Part shown: positions 1 through 5,059 of the stretch, one piece after another
Layout of the letters: the number at the start of each line of letters is the position of its first letter
How positions within the stretch are numbered: position 1 is the first letter of the stretch
Position numbers and translations under genes: made by a program
Source of the DNA: Planctomycetota bacterium
Lineage (GTDB): Bacteria > Planctomycetota > Phycisphaerae > UBA1845 > CAIVHJ01
DNA length: 5,307 nt
Assembly (NCBI GenBank): GCA_022573485.1
Contig: JACZTW010000263.1
Location: 1 to 5,307, forward strand
Direction of reading: 5' to 3'
The notes under the pieces: model-generated
What the model was told of the DNA's origin: nothing
The model's database searches: none
What the model saw: the letters and a program-made list of their open reading frames with translations, nothing else

Positions 1-1595
1 TCGCCGGCAGCCGCGTTGTTGTCCTGGCAGGCGCCTGCTATACAACTGTCGGGGTCGTCGCACTCGGTGTCCGCGCCACTACCGCAGGCCGAACCGTCCG
101 CTTGATTACCGTTATCCGTACAACCGCCCATGCCGTTACAGGTGTCGTCCACCAGGCATTCGACGCCCTGGTCACCGCACGGATCGCCGGCAGGCGCGTT
201 GTTGTCCTGGCAGGCGCCTCCCATACAACTGTCGGGGTCGTCGCAGTCGGTGTCCGCGCCACTACCGCAGGCCGAACCGTCCGGTTGATTACCGTTATCG
301 GCACAACCACCCGCGCCGTCGCAGGTGTCGTCCACCAGGCAATCGACTCCCTGGTCACCGCACGGATCGCCGGCAGGCGCGTTGTTGTCCTGGCAGGCGC
401 CGGCACCATCGCAAGTGTCGGGATTATCGCAGTCGGTATTGTTGGGATCACCACACTCCGCGCCTGCGGGTAACGGCGTGAGGATGTCGCAGTTGCCGTC
501 GGCGCCGTTGGGATCGCAAGAGGCGGTATTGCATTCATCGCCGGCAGCGCTGCAATCCACCGGCGTGCCGATGCAGTTCTCATCCGCATCACACGTGTCG
601 TCAACAGTACAGGGATTGCCGTCGTCGCAGCCCTTGCCCGGCGGACAGCCTTCGGGCACGCAGTCGCCGGTGTCCGGATCGCAGACCTCGCCGACCGGGC
701 AGTCGATCGGTTCGTTGACGCAGTTGCCGTCCGCACAGGCGTCGTCGGTGCAGGCGTCGTTGTCATTGCAATCCATTGGCTCGCCGTCCTGGCAACTGCC
801 GTCGGCGGGATCGCATGTCTCGACGCCGTTGCAATCATCGCCGTCATCGCAATTCACCGGCGTGCCGACGCAGTTCCCGTCCGCATCACAGGTGTCGTCA
901 ACAGTACAGGGATCGCAGTCGTAGCAGGCCTCGCCCTGCGGACAGTCGTTCGCCCCAGAGCAATCGACGACCTGATTGGCAAACGCGACTATTTCGTCGT
1001 TGATTGTCGCGAAGACGCTGATGGTTCCCGTGATGGATTCGCCTGTCGGCACCGACAGTTGCAGGAAGAGCACCTGCAGGCATGGCCAAGTGCCGGCGTC
1101 GCCCTGATGAGTGCCGTCGGGAAGGGGAATTGCGAACCAGCCACCGACGAGGTGGCCATTATTTGCGAACTCCGAAGGCAGGAAGTCACCATCGACGGCG
1201 GTCGTATCGGTACCAGCTGGGTCAGGGCCACACTTGTACCCGATCGTTACAAATGTGTCGCAGATCAGGTCGGGAAAAAGGCCAACGAAAGTACACGTCG
1301 GCGCGATCACGGCGGGGTTGAACATATGTTGAAAATAGAGACCATTGCTCGCGGTGATGTCCCCATTACCCACACTGAGCAGTCTGTCCACCGGGTTGGT
1401 AAACTGGGCAAGAACATTGCAGACGTCCAGCGGCTCGGGCACGTCGTCGCCGTTGGCGTTATTGCACAGATTCACTGTGTCCTCATCGGACTTGGTCACA
1501 TGCACCAAACCGACATAATCCGCCAGCGCCGAGTCGGCCGCCATGAGACTGAGACAGCCGGTACACAAAATGACTAATTTCCACAGTTTGTTCAT
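1..1595 (-). CDS. Secreted Cys/Asp-rich repeat protein, 3' end beyond window
   Basis: The frame is open from the ATG at 1595 to the left edge: 531 codons, no stop. Residues 1-25 look like a Sec signal peptide (MNKLWK, hydrophobic core, SALA/DY, cleavage after Ala25). Residues 26-210 form a domain I cannot name, with six cysteines (44, 59, 101, 112, 122, 172). From residue 212 the protein is almost all short Cys/Asp/Gly/Asn loops, with motifs such as CTVDDTCDADGNC (230-242 and 329-341) and CTDDACADGNC (282-292). These resemble the Dictyostelium-type CTDC repeat (PF00526-like); that is recalled similarity. From residue 381 it becomes near-perfect 61-residue repeats with eight Cys each. An extracellular, disulfide-bonded, perhaps calcium-binding surface or adhesive protein is inferred; no catalytic motif is visible. 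The start at 1595 gives a clean signal peptide and has GGAG nine bases upstream; an in-frame ATG at 1652 is the alternative. The C-terminal anchor or sorting signal is not in the window. Confidence 0.85.
   Translation of the reverse strand, partial: MNKLWKLVILCTGCLSLMAADSALADYVGLVHVTKSDEDTVNLCNNANGDDVPEPLDVCNVLAQFTNPVDRLLSVGNGDITASNGLYFQHMFNPAVIAPTCTFVGLFPDLICDTFVTIGYKCGPDPAGTDTTAVDGDFLPSEFANNGHLVGGWFAIPLPDGTHQGDAGTWPCLQVLFLQLSVPTGESITGTISVFATINDEIVAFANQVVDCSGANDCPQGEACYDCDPCTVDDTCDADGNCVGTPVNCDDGDDCNGVETCDPADGSCQDGEPMDCNDNDACTDDACADGNCVNEPIDCPVGEVCDPDTGDCVPEGCPPGKGCDDGNPCTVDDTCDADENCIGTPVDCSAAGDECNTASCDPNGADGNCDILTPLPAGAECGDPNNTDCDNPDTCDGAGACQDNNAPAGDPCGDQGVDCLVDDTCDGAGGCADNGNQPDGSACGSGADTDCDDPDSCMGGACQDNNAPAGDPCGDQGVECLVDDTCNGMGGCTDNGNQADGSACGSGADTECDDPDSCIAGACQDNNAAAG
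2..455 (-). repeat. 183-bp tandem repeat inside the Cys-rich gene
   Basis: Full units lie at 2-184 and 185-367, and a more diverged partial unit at 368-455. The two full units differ at 14 of 183 positions by my count (about 92% identical), with no indels. The period is 61 codons, so each unit adds 61 residues with eight cysteines and keeps the frame. In the protein the units correspond to residues 401-461 and 462-522, preceded by a partial unit from Cys381. The array probably continues past position 1. The high DNA identity suggests recent duplication or ongoing homogenisation, and copy number may vary between strains. Confidence 0.9.
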
Positions 1596-1604
1596 CTTCT
1601 CATG

Positions 1605-1608
1605 CTCC
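1605..1608 (-). promoter_or_regulatory. Ribosome binding site for the start at 1595
   Basis: GGAG on the minus strand, followed by a nine-base spacer (CATGAGAAG) and the ATG at 1595. It supports the start that gives a normal 25-residue signal peptide. It competes with a stronger site at 1661-1666. Confidence 0.45.
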
Positions 1609-1660
1609 GTTTTATTTTGACAAGCTACGTGATGGGAACAGACGTTTTGCATGACAGTTG

Positions 1661-1666
1661 CCCTCC
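1661..1666 (-). promoter_or_regulatory. Strong Shine-Dalgarno before an alternative in-frame start (1652)
   Basis: GGAGGG on the minus strand lies eight bases before an ATG at 1652 that is in frame with the Cys-rich gene. Starting there adds 19 residues (MQNVCSHHVACQNKTEHEK) ahead of MNKLWK, giving an unusually long 44-residue signal region. It is the better ribosome site by sequence, so the true start is undecided. Two starts or a re-initiation arrangement are possible. Confidence 0.4.
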
Positions 1667-1748
1667 GGAAAGGCAGATTCGGCAATCAGCGTACGGGTTT
1701 CGTTTTAATGGATCGTTGAAAAAGCCGCCACGCAGTCGCTGCATCCAA

Positions 1749-1765
1749 GCGGAATGGTCTTCCGC
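1749..1765 (-). terminator. Short hairpin after a possible decayed frame
   Basis: A perfect inverted repeat, GCGGAA-TGGTC-TTCCGC (6-bp stem, 5-base loop). It lies four bases after the minus-strand TAA at 1772-1770. A five-T run on the minus strand (1723-1719) comes only after a further weak 4-bp stem (1732-1742). It may end transcription coming from the right before the Cys-rich gene. It is not a canonical intrinsic terminator because no U-tract follows directly. Confidence 0.3.
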
Positions 1766-1769
1766 GGGG

Positions 1770-1943
1770 TTACTTATTCACGATCGCGTCGATGATGCGC
1801 AACAGAAAGGCACCCTCAGTCAGGAGGGCCGCCTCGCCCTGCTCGAACCGTGTCCAGCATTCTTTGGCTGGAGTGTACTCCGCGGTTGATCTCCCGCCCC
1901 TGAATCGGTGGCTTCCACTCCGCTCCAAGGCCGCATCTGAGCG
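1770..1943 (-). pseudogene. Possible C-terminal remnant of an unrecognised gene
   Basis: On the minus strand the frame between a TAG at 1946-1944 and a TAA at 1772-1770 is open for 57 codons. It has no ATG; only a TTG is available. The last half reads like ordinary protein (AKECWTRFEQGEAALLTEGA, then a hydrophobic stretch ending IIDAIVNK). A hairpin follows the stop at once. This would fit the 3' end of a gene whose upstream part has decayed or moved frame. I do not recognise the family, and a chance open frame in GC-rich DNA is a real alternative. Confidence 0.25.
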
Positions 1944-2070
1944 CTACGGAAAGCGACTCTCGATCGGCTGTATCATGGTATGCGGAGCTTCGAGCCATTG
2001 CAAGCCGAGGCGATCGTCGTTTCGATTATTAGAAGGTGTTTAATCGTTCCTCTTAGTCCGAGAAGTTGAA

Positions 2071-2087
2071 GCCGGCCCAACGCCGGC
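2071..2087. repeat. GC-rich inverted repeat in the intergenic region
   Basis: GCCGGC, a CCAAC spacer, then GCCGGC; each arm is itself palindromic, so the two arms can pair. No T-run follows on either strand, so a terminator role is unsupported. Confidence 0.3.
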
Positions 2088-2248
2088 CGGCAGGGCGACT
2101 GTTCACTTGTCGCCGAGCGCTGGACCCAACGATCCGCGCGTGATCAAATTCACTGCCTCGCGTGAGTTAGAGGACGCTCGCGCCTTCATTTCGAAACGAC
2201 CGCAAGTTGAGCCGCTCGAAGGCCCGTTCCATCGCGGACCCCTTCCAG

Positions 2249-2274
2249 CTATTTAGCCCCGGGCATGCCCGGGG
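2249..2274 (-). repeat. GCATGC hairpin element, copy 1, at the lipA stop
   Basis: An 18-bp perfect palindrome, CCCCGGGCATGCCCGGGG (2257-2274), is followed on the minus strand by CTAAATAG (2256-2249). The lipA stop TAA is inside that octamer, and the palindrome encodes the last residues of LipA. The layout matches the two copies after the paralog genes, where the octamer is CTATATAG. A role in transcription termination or mRNA 3' protection is plausible, but there is no U-tract. Confidence 0.6.
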
Positions 2275-3212
2275 TCCTGCTCGCGTGGATCTGGAAGGTG
2301 AGGCCTATCGCGCAGCGCGGCGAAGACTTCGCCGGCGTTGTAGCTGGAGCGGACGAAGGGGCCTGAGGCAACGTGCTTGAAGCCGACGTCGCGGGCGGCA
2401 TCGGCAAGGGCGTCGAACTCGGCGGGCGTGTAGAACTTCTCGACTTCGGCGTGGTCGGTCCGAGTAGGCTGAAGGTACTGGCCGACGGTGAGGATGTTGC
2501 AGCCGACTGCTTGAAGATCGCGGAACGTGGTGACGAGTTCCTCGAAGGATTCGCCCAGCCCGACCATGACGCCGCTCTTGGTCGGCATGGCGGGCGACAA
2601 TTCCTTGATGATCTCCAGCACGCGCATCGAGCGCTTGTACTTCGCCTGCGGTCGGATGGCGGGGCTGAGCCGCTCGACGGTTTCAATGTTGTGGTTGTAA
2701 ATGTCCGGCCGGGCGGCGACCAGCTCGGCGATGCACTCCCGGCGGGCGTGAAAGTCCGCGGGCAGAACCTCGACCGTCGTATCGGAGGCGCGTTCTCGCA
2801 CCTGCCGCACGCACTCGGCAAAATGGCCCGCGCCTTCATCGGGCAGATCGTCACGGGCCACGGCGGTAATGACGACGTGATTCAGGCCCATCTCCGCAGT
2901 CGCGACCGCCAGCCGCCGCGGCTCATCCAGTTCGAGCGGATCGGGCTTGGCGGTGACAACGGCGCAGAAGTGGCAGCGCCGCGTGCAATCGTGCCCCATG
3001 ATCATGAACGTGGCAGTGCCTTTGGACCAGCATTCGCTGAGGTTGGGGCACCGGGCATCTTCACAGACGGTGGCGATTCCGCTGCGGGCGATGATCCCGC
3101 GCGTGGCCCCAAAGCTGCCGAAGGGCAACGGCCTCTTCAGCCACGGCGGCAGTCGGCGCCCCGGCGGAGGCGGTTTCGATTCCACGACGGTCAATTCCAT
3201 GCCCCAGATCAT
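2253..3212 (-). CDS. lipA: Lipoyl synthase (radical SAM)
   Basis: LipA inserts two sulfurs at C6 and C8 of protein-bound octanoyl groups to make the lipoyl cofactor of 2-oxoacid dehydrogenases and the glycine cleavage H protein. The 319-residue protein has the full family signature. The auxiliary 4Fe-4S cluster motif CX4CX5C is at Cys50, Cys55 and Cys61 (CEDARCPNLSEC). The radical-SAM CX3CX2C is at Cys76, Cys80 and Cys83 (CTRRCHFC). The C-terminal RSSY motif is at 288-291, where the serine ligates the auxiliary cluster. The length is typical. The start at 3212 overlaps a good -10 box, so Met5 (ATG at 3200) may be the true start. The last residues (about 302-319, DRPHLPDPREQDPGHARG) look unlike family sequence and run into a palindromic element. 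No lipB or H-protein gene is adjacent; the gene appears monocistronic and divergent from the stress-protein gene. Confidence 0.96.
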   Translation of the reverse strand: MIWGMELTVVESKPPPPGRRLPPWLKRPLPFGSFGATRGIIARSGIATVCEDARCPNLSECWSKGTATFMIMGHDCTRRCHFCAVVTAKPDPLELDEPRRLAVATAEMGLNHVVITAVARDDLPDEGAGHFAECVRQVRERASDTTVEVLPADFHARRECIAELVAARPDIYNHNIETVERLSPAIRPQAKYKRSMRVLEIIKELSPAMPTKSGVMVGLGESFEELVTTFRDLQAVGCNILTVGQYLQPTRTDHAEVEKFYTPAEFDALADAARDVGFKHVASGPFVRSSYNAGEVFAALRDRPHLPDPREQDPGHARG

Positions 3213-3237
3213 AGATGTAGTGGGCGAAGACGGTCAA
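3208..3237 (-). promoter_or_regulatory. Candidate sigma-70-type promoter of lipA
   Basis: On the minus strand, TTGACC (3237-3232) and TATGAT (3213-3208) are separated by 18 bases. Both boxes are close to consensus. The -10 box contains the ATG at 3212, so a transcript starting about seven bases downstream would begin at or next to the ATG at 3200. That would exclude the 3212 start and make the mRNA essentially leaderless. Inferred from sequence only. Confidence 0.45.
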
Positions 3238-3243
3238 GTCGCG

Positions 3244-3270
3244 TAGAATAAGATGGAACGTCTCGCGGAG
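3244..3270 (+). promoter_or_regulatory. -10 box and ribosome site of the stress-protein gene
   Basis: TAGAAT at 3244-3249 is a good -10 hexamer, but the hexamer 17 bases upstream (TGGGCG) is a poor -35. GGAG at 3267-3270 sits seven bases before the GTG start at 3278 and is a well-placed ribosome site that decides the start. The arrangement overlaps the divergent lipA promoter, so the two genes could influence each other. Confidence 0.35.
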
Positions 3271-3277
3271 CAGCGGC

Positions 3278-3751
3278 GTGAAAATCGATCTGAAGAACAT
3301 CCTGTACCCGACGGATTTTTCTGACCTCTCGCTCAAGGCGTGCCGCTATGCAGTGAGCTTCGCCGAGGCTTACGACGCTCAATTGCACTGCATTCACGTG
3401 GTGGACGAGGCCTACCAGTATTGGGTCAGCCTGGGGCCGGAGAGCGTGCCCATGGGCCCGCCGCCGGAGGATCTGACCGGCCTCGCGGAAAAACAGCTTG
3501 CGGATTTCGAGATTGCGCACCTGGGCGGCTTGGGAAAATCGCCGATCACCGCGGCGATGTTCGGCAAGCCGCACGTACAGATCTGCGCGTACGCCGGCGA
3601 GAAGCAGATCGACTTGATCGTCATTGCCACCCACGGCCGCAGCGGCATCAGCCACGCCCTGATGGGCGGCACCGCCGAGAAGGTCGTGCGCAAAGCGCCC
3701 TGCCCCGTACTGACCGTCCGCGACCCCGAACACGATTTCATAGAGGAATGA
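3278..3751 (+). CDS. Universal stress protein, UspA family
   Basis: A single-domain, 157-residue cytosolic Usp, the usual size. The N-terminus (NILYPTDFSDLSLKACRYAV, from residue 7) is the beta1/alpha1 segment with the conserved Asp13 that contacts adenine-nucleotide ligands in this family. The C-terminal part (residues 112-147) has IVIATHGRSGISHALMGG followed by TAEKVVRKAPCPVLTVR. This matches the ATP-binding pattern G-2X-G-9X-G-S/T imperfectly: Ala117 replaces the first Gly and Gly131 stands where Ser/Thr is usual, with Thr132 next. Nucleotide binding is therefore likely but not certain. Such proteins are usually induced by starvation, oxygen or redox stress; nothing here identifies the signal. 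The start is GTG with a good GGAG site. The stop overlaps an ATG (ATGA at 3748) in the frame of the next gene, 59 bases before that gene's preferred start. Confidence 0.95.
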   Translation: MKIDLKNILYPTDFSDLSLKACRYAVSFAEAYDAQLHCIHVVDEAYQYWVSLGPESVPMGPPPEDLTGLAEKQLADFEIAHLGGLGKSPITAAMFGKPHVQICAYAGEKQIDLIVIATHGRSGISHALMGGTAEKVVRKAPCPVLTVRDPEHDFIEE

Positions 3752-3769
3752 CCCCATCAGAGCCCGGAG

Positions 3770-3785
3770 TCCCGGCGCGCCGGGA
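3770..3785 (+). terminator. GC-rich palindrome after the stress-protein gene
   Basis: TCCCGGCGCGCCGGGA is a perfect 16-bp palindrome, 18 bases after the Usp stop codon and 25 bases before the next gene's preferred start. It could form a hairpin that ends or attenuates transcription between the two genes. No T-run follows. It lacks the GCATGC centre and CTAWATAG tail of the other hairpin elements. Confidence 0.35.
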
Positions 3786-3810
3786 ACGGGTCAGGATGCG
3801 CAACACAACC

Positions 3811-4332
3811 ATGCTCCGCAAAACCCTGACAATCCTCTCCCTCATCGGCCTGCTGCTCAGCGTGGGGCTGTGGGGGGTGAGCTATTGGAACTTAGGCTAC
3901 TACTCATCTGAAATGGGCATCATGCTTCGGCATGGAGCAATTGTCGGTCCTTGCACAAGAAATTACGTCGGGCTGTTGACCTTTATCACTCGTGCAAGAA
4001 CCTCTGCTGTGGATATGCGAACATCAGTAGTTCTGGAAATGGAGAACGATGGAGGCAATTGGATTGTTGGAGGATACGACGGACTGAGAACAACGTGGCT
4101 TCCCATATTGGGCGGGCCTGCTAGGTCGTTACACTTGCCAATCTGGATGCCAGCCACGTGCTTCGCCGTGCTTTTCTTGTGGTCATTCGTGCCTGTTCAC
4201 CGCCGCCGCAAACGCAAGAAGCTCGGACTGTGCCTGAAATGCGGATACGACCTCCGCGCGTCGAAGGATCGGTGTCCGGAGTGTGGAGCGCGGTTCGAGA
4301 AGCCGAAGCTGGATGCTGACTGCCGAGCGTGA
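3811..4332 (+). CDS. Membrane protein with C-terminal zinc ribbon (paralog A)
   Basis: A 173-residue protein of unknown function. It has an N-terminal hydrophobic helix (about 7-26, LTILSLIGLLLSVGLWGVSY), a roughly 80-residue loop, a second hydrophobic helix (about 110-128, LPIWMPATCFAVLFLWSF), a basic stretch HRRRKRKKLG, and a zinc ribbon with Cys141, Cys144, Cys155 and Cys158 (CLKCGYDLRASKDRCPEC). The positive charges after helix 2 put the ribbon in the cytoplasm and the loop outside. This architecture is common in planctomycete hypothetical proteins (recalled). The start at 3811 is chosen because paralogs B and C begin at the same place (M[LF]RKTLTILS). In-frame ATGs at 3796 and 3748 would add 5 or 21 uncharacteristic residues, though the one at 3748 overlaps the Usp stop as ATGA. 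No clear ribosome site is seen. The last residues (DADCRA) are encoded by DNA homologous to the non-coding spacer after paralog B. Confidence 0.85.
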   Translation: MLRKTLTILSLIGLLLSVGLWGVSYWNLGYYSSEMGIMLRHGAIVGPCTRNYVGLLTFITRARTSAVDMRTSVVLEMENDGGNWIVGGYDGLRTTWLPILGGPARSLHLPIWMPATCFAVLFLWSFVPVHRRRKRKKLGLCLKCGYDLRASKDRCPECGARFEKPKLDADCRA

Positions 4333-4412
4333 CCGGCCGCATGCGGCCAGCTATATAGAGAGGATTCGCCAGCGACCTTACTGTTCGCGACTTACTGCTC
4401 ACTGCTGTTTCG
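4316..4412 (+). repeat. Spacer repeat before paralog B, first copy
   Basis: This matches 4962-5059 before paralog C. Both start CTGACTGC/CTGACTGCT, then GAGCG, then the GCATGC palindrome with CTATATAG, then GCGACCTTAC, and end with a CTTACTGC...CTGCTGTT stretch next to the ATG. Here the left end still lies inside paralog A and supplies its last codons and stop. Neither copy has a Shine-Dalgarno site before the following ATG. Confidence 0.7.
4335..4358 (+). repeat. GCATGC hairpin element, copy 2, after paralog A
   Basis: The 14-bp perfect palindrome GGCCGCATGCGGCC (4335-4348) is followed after two bases by CTATATAG (4351-4358), itself palindromic. It starts three bases after the paralog A stop. 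A terminator or mRNA-stabilising hairpin is possible; there is no U-tract. Confidence 0.6.
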
Positions 4413-4928
4413 ATGTTTCGCAAGACCCTGACAATCCTCTCCCTCATCGGCCTGCTGCTCAGCGTGGCGCTATGGGGAATGAGTTATTGGGGCTTTATTT
4501 ATCTGGGACCGTCTATTGGAGCCATTCTCCGAACTGGCTGGTTTAGTTGCGGCAGGGTGACGCAAGGGTGGATTGCCGCTGATGACTATGAGAGAGAGCA
4601 GATAATGAGGTCGATTCTGGGTGAGAATTCCCATCAAATTACACTCGGTGGACGATTCATCGGTTGGAACGACTTCAGGGGCATCAAAACGTATTGGTGG
4701 TATGAGGGGCTGCCCAGGCTGATAGCATTTCCGCTGTGGATCCCCGCCCTGCTGTCTGGCTCTGTTGTGTTCTGTATATATTACCTTCCGCGCCACCGCC
4801 GCCGCAAGCGCAAGAAGCTCGGACTGTGCATGAAATGCGGCTACGATCTGCGCGCGTCGAAGGATCGGTGTCCGGAGTGTGGGAGCGAGTTTGAGAGTTT
4901 GGGAGTTCAGAAATCACGGAGCTGTTGA
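4413..4928 (+). CDS. Membrane protein with C-terminal zinc ribbon (paralog B)
   Basis: A 171-residue paralog of the gene at 3811, with the same plan. Helix 1 is at about 7-28 (TLTILSLIGLLLSVALWGMS). A non-cytoplasmic loop of about 75 residues follows, then helix 2 at about 106-125 (FPLWIPALLSGSVVFCIYYL), a basic stretch RHRRRKRKKLG, and a zinc ribbon with Cys139, Cys142, Cys153 and Cys156. Function is unknown. The loop differs from paralog A apart from a few shared positions (YL/YY near 30, G..LR near 37-40, and the PLWIP/PIWMP segment), while the ends are nearly identical at DNA level. The start is fixed by alignment with A and C; no ribosome site precedes it, so initiation may be SD-independent, or the gene may be read through from A across an 80-base spacer holding a hairpin. 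Confidence 0.85.
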   Translation: MFRKTLTILSLIGLLLSVALWGMSYWGFIYLGPSIGAILRTGWFSCGRVTQGWIAADDYEREQIMRSILGENSHQITLGGRFIGWNDFRGIKTYWWYEGLPRLIAFPLWIPALLSGSVVFCIYYLPRHRRRKRKKLGLCMKCGYDLRASKDRCPECGSEFESLGVQKSRSC

Positions 4929-4961
4929 GTTGGGAAACTGCTGATTCGGTGAACTGTCGTT

Positions 4962-5059
4962 CTGACTGCTGAGCGTTCCCGGCCGCATGCGGCCGGCTAT
5001 ATAGTGTGGAGTCACACGGCGACCTTACGGCTTACAACTTACTGCTTGCTGCTGTTCCA
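4962..5059 (+). repeat. Spacer repeat before paralog C, second copy
   Basis: A second copy of the spacer found at 4316-4412, with an uninterrupted 18-bp hairpin stem. Here it is wholly non-coding, beginning 33 bases after the stop of paralog B. It ends directly at the ATG of paralog C without a ribosome site. Confidence 0.7.
4979..5004 (+). repeat. GCATGC hairpin element, copy 3, after paralog B
   Basis: CCGGCCGCATGCGGCCGG (4979-4996) is a perfect 18-bp palindrome followed directly by CTATATAG (4997-5004). It has the same design as the elements at the lipA stop and after paralog A, with stem arms differing from the lipA copy but still complementary. It lies 50 bases downstream of the paralog B stop. 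Confidence 0.6.

Larger units (their letters stand above)
1653..2252. other. About 600 bases with no convincing complete gene
   Basis: This separates the Cys-rich gene from lipA. Apart from the possible remnant and hairpin at its left side, it holds a GCCGGC-CCAAC-GCCGGC inverted repeat at 2071-2087, an AT-richer patch around 2020-2045, and two overlapping short minus-strand frames. One frame is 2232-2167 (21 codons, MERAFERLNLRSFRNEGASV...), with a GGAAGGGG tract upstream. The other is 2189-2103 (28 codons, MKARASSNSREAVNLITRGS...). Neither has family support. Plus-strand open frames here have atypical composition and I do not call them. The promoter of the Cys-rich gene should lie in the left part, but I see no good -35/-10 pair. 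Confidence 0.5.

Noticed and set aside
2..455. CRISPR-like regular repetition
   Set aside because: The units are 183 bp, contiguous, without spacers, and encode in-frame protein repeats.
38..847. Long minus-strand frame of 269 codons rich in Ala, Thr and Arg
   Set aside because: It is a shifted frame of the Cys-rich repeat gene. The frame starting at 1595 gives a signal peptide and regular cysteine spacing over the whole stretch; this one has only low-complexity A/T/R sequence.
102..924. Plus-strand open frames across the repeat region (102-473 and 325-924)
   Set aside because: They are antisense to the repeat gene and stay open only because the repeat unit is GC-rich with a period divisible by three. 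Composition is Ser/Pro/Gln-rich and unlike a real domain.
1554..1565. Lipoprotein-type lipobox near Cys14 (CTGC) in the signal peptide
   Set aside because: The -3 residue is Cys instead of Leu/Val/Ile, and a good AxA site (ALA/DY) follows at residue 25, so ordinary Sec cleavage fits better.
1602..2043. Plus-strand frames of 95 and 83 codons in the intergenic region
   Set aside because: There are no ribosome sites, no recognisable motifs, and composition is like random GC-rich translation. The first also overlaps the 5' region of the divergent Cys-rich gene.
2373..3251. 292-codon plus-strand frame
   Set aside because: It is antisense to lipA, whose six cluster cysteines and RSSY motif make the minus strand certain. 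The plus frame has no recognisable domain.
3209..3757. 182-codon minus-strand frame
   Set aside because: It is antisense to the universal stress protein gene, which has clear family motifs.
3340..3810. Plus-strand frame running into paralog A from inside the stress-protein gene
   Set aside because: The upstream part overlaps the stress protein in another frame and is low-complexity Arg/Pro/Gly. Paralog alignment fixes the start at 3811.
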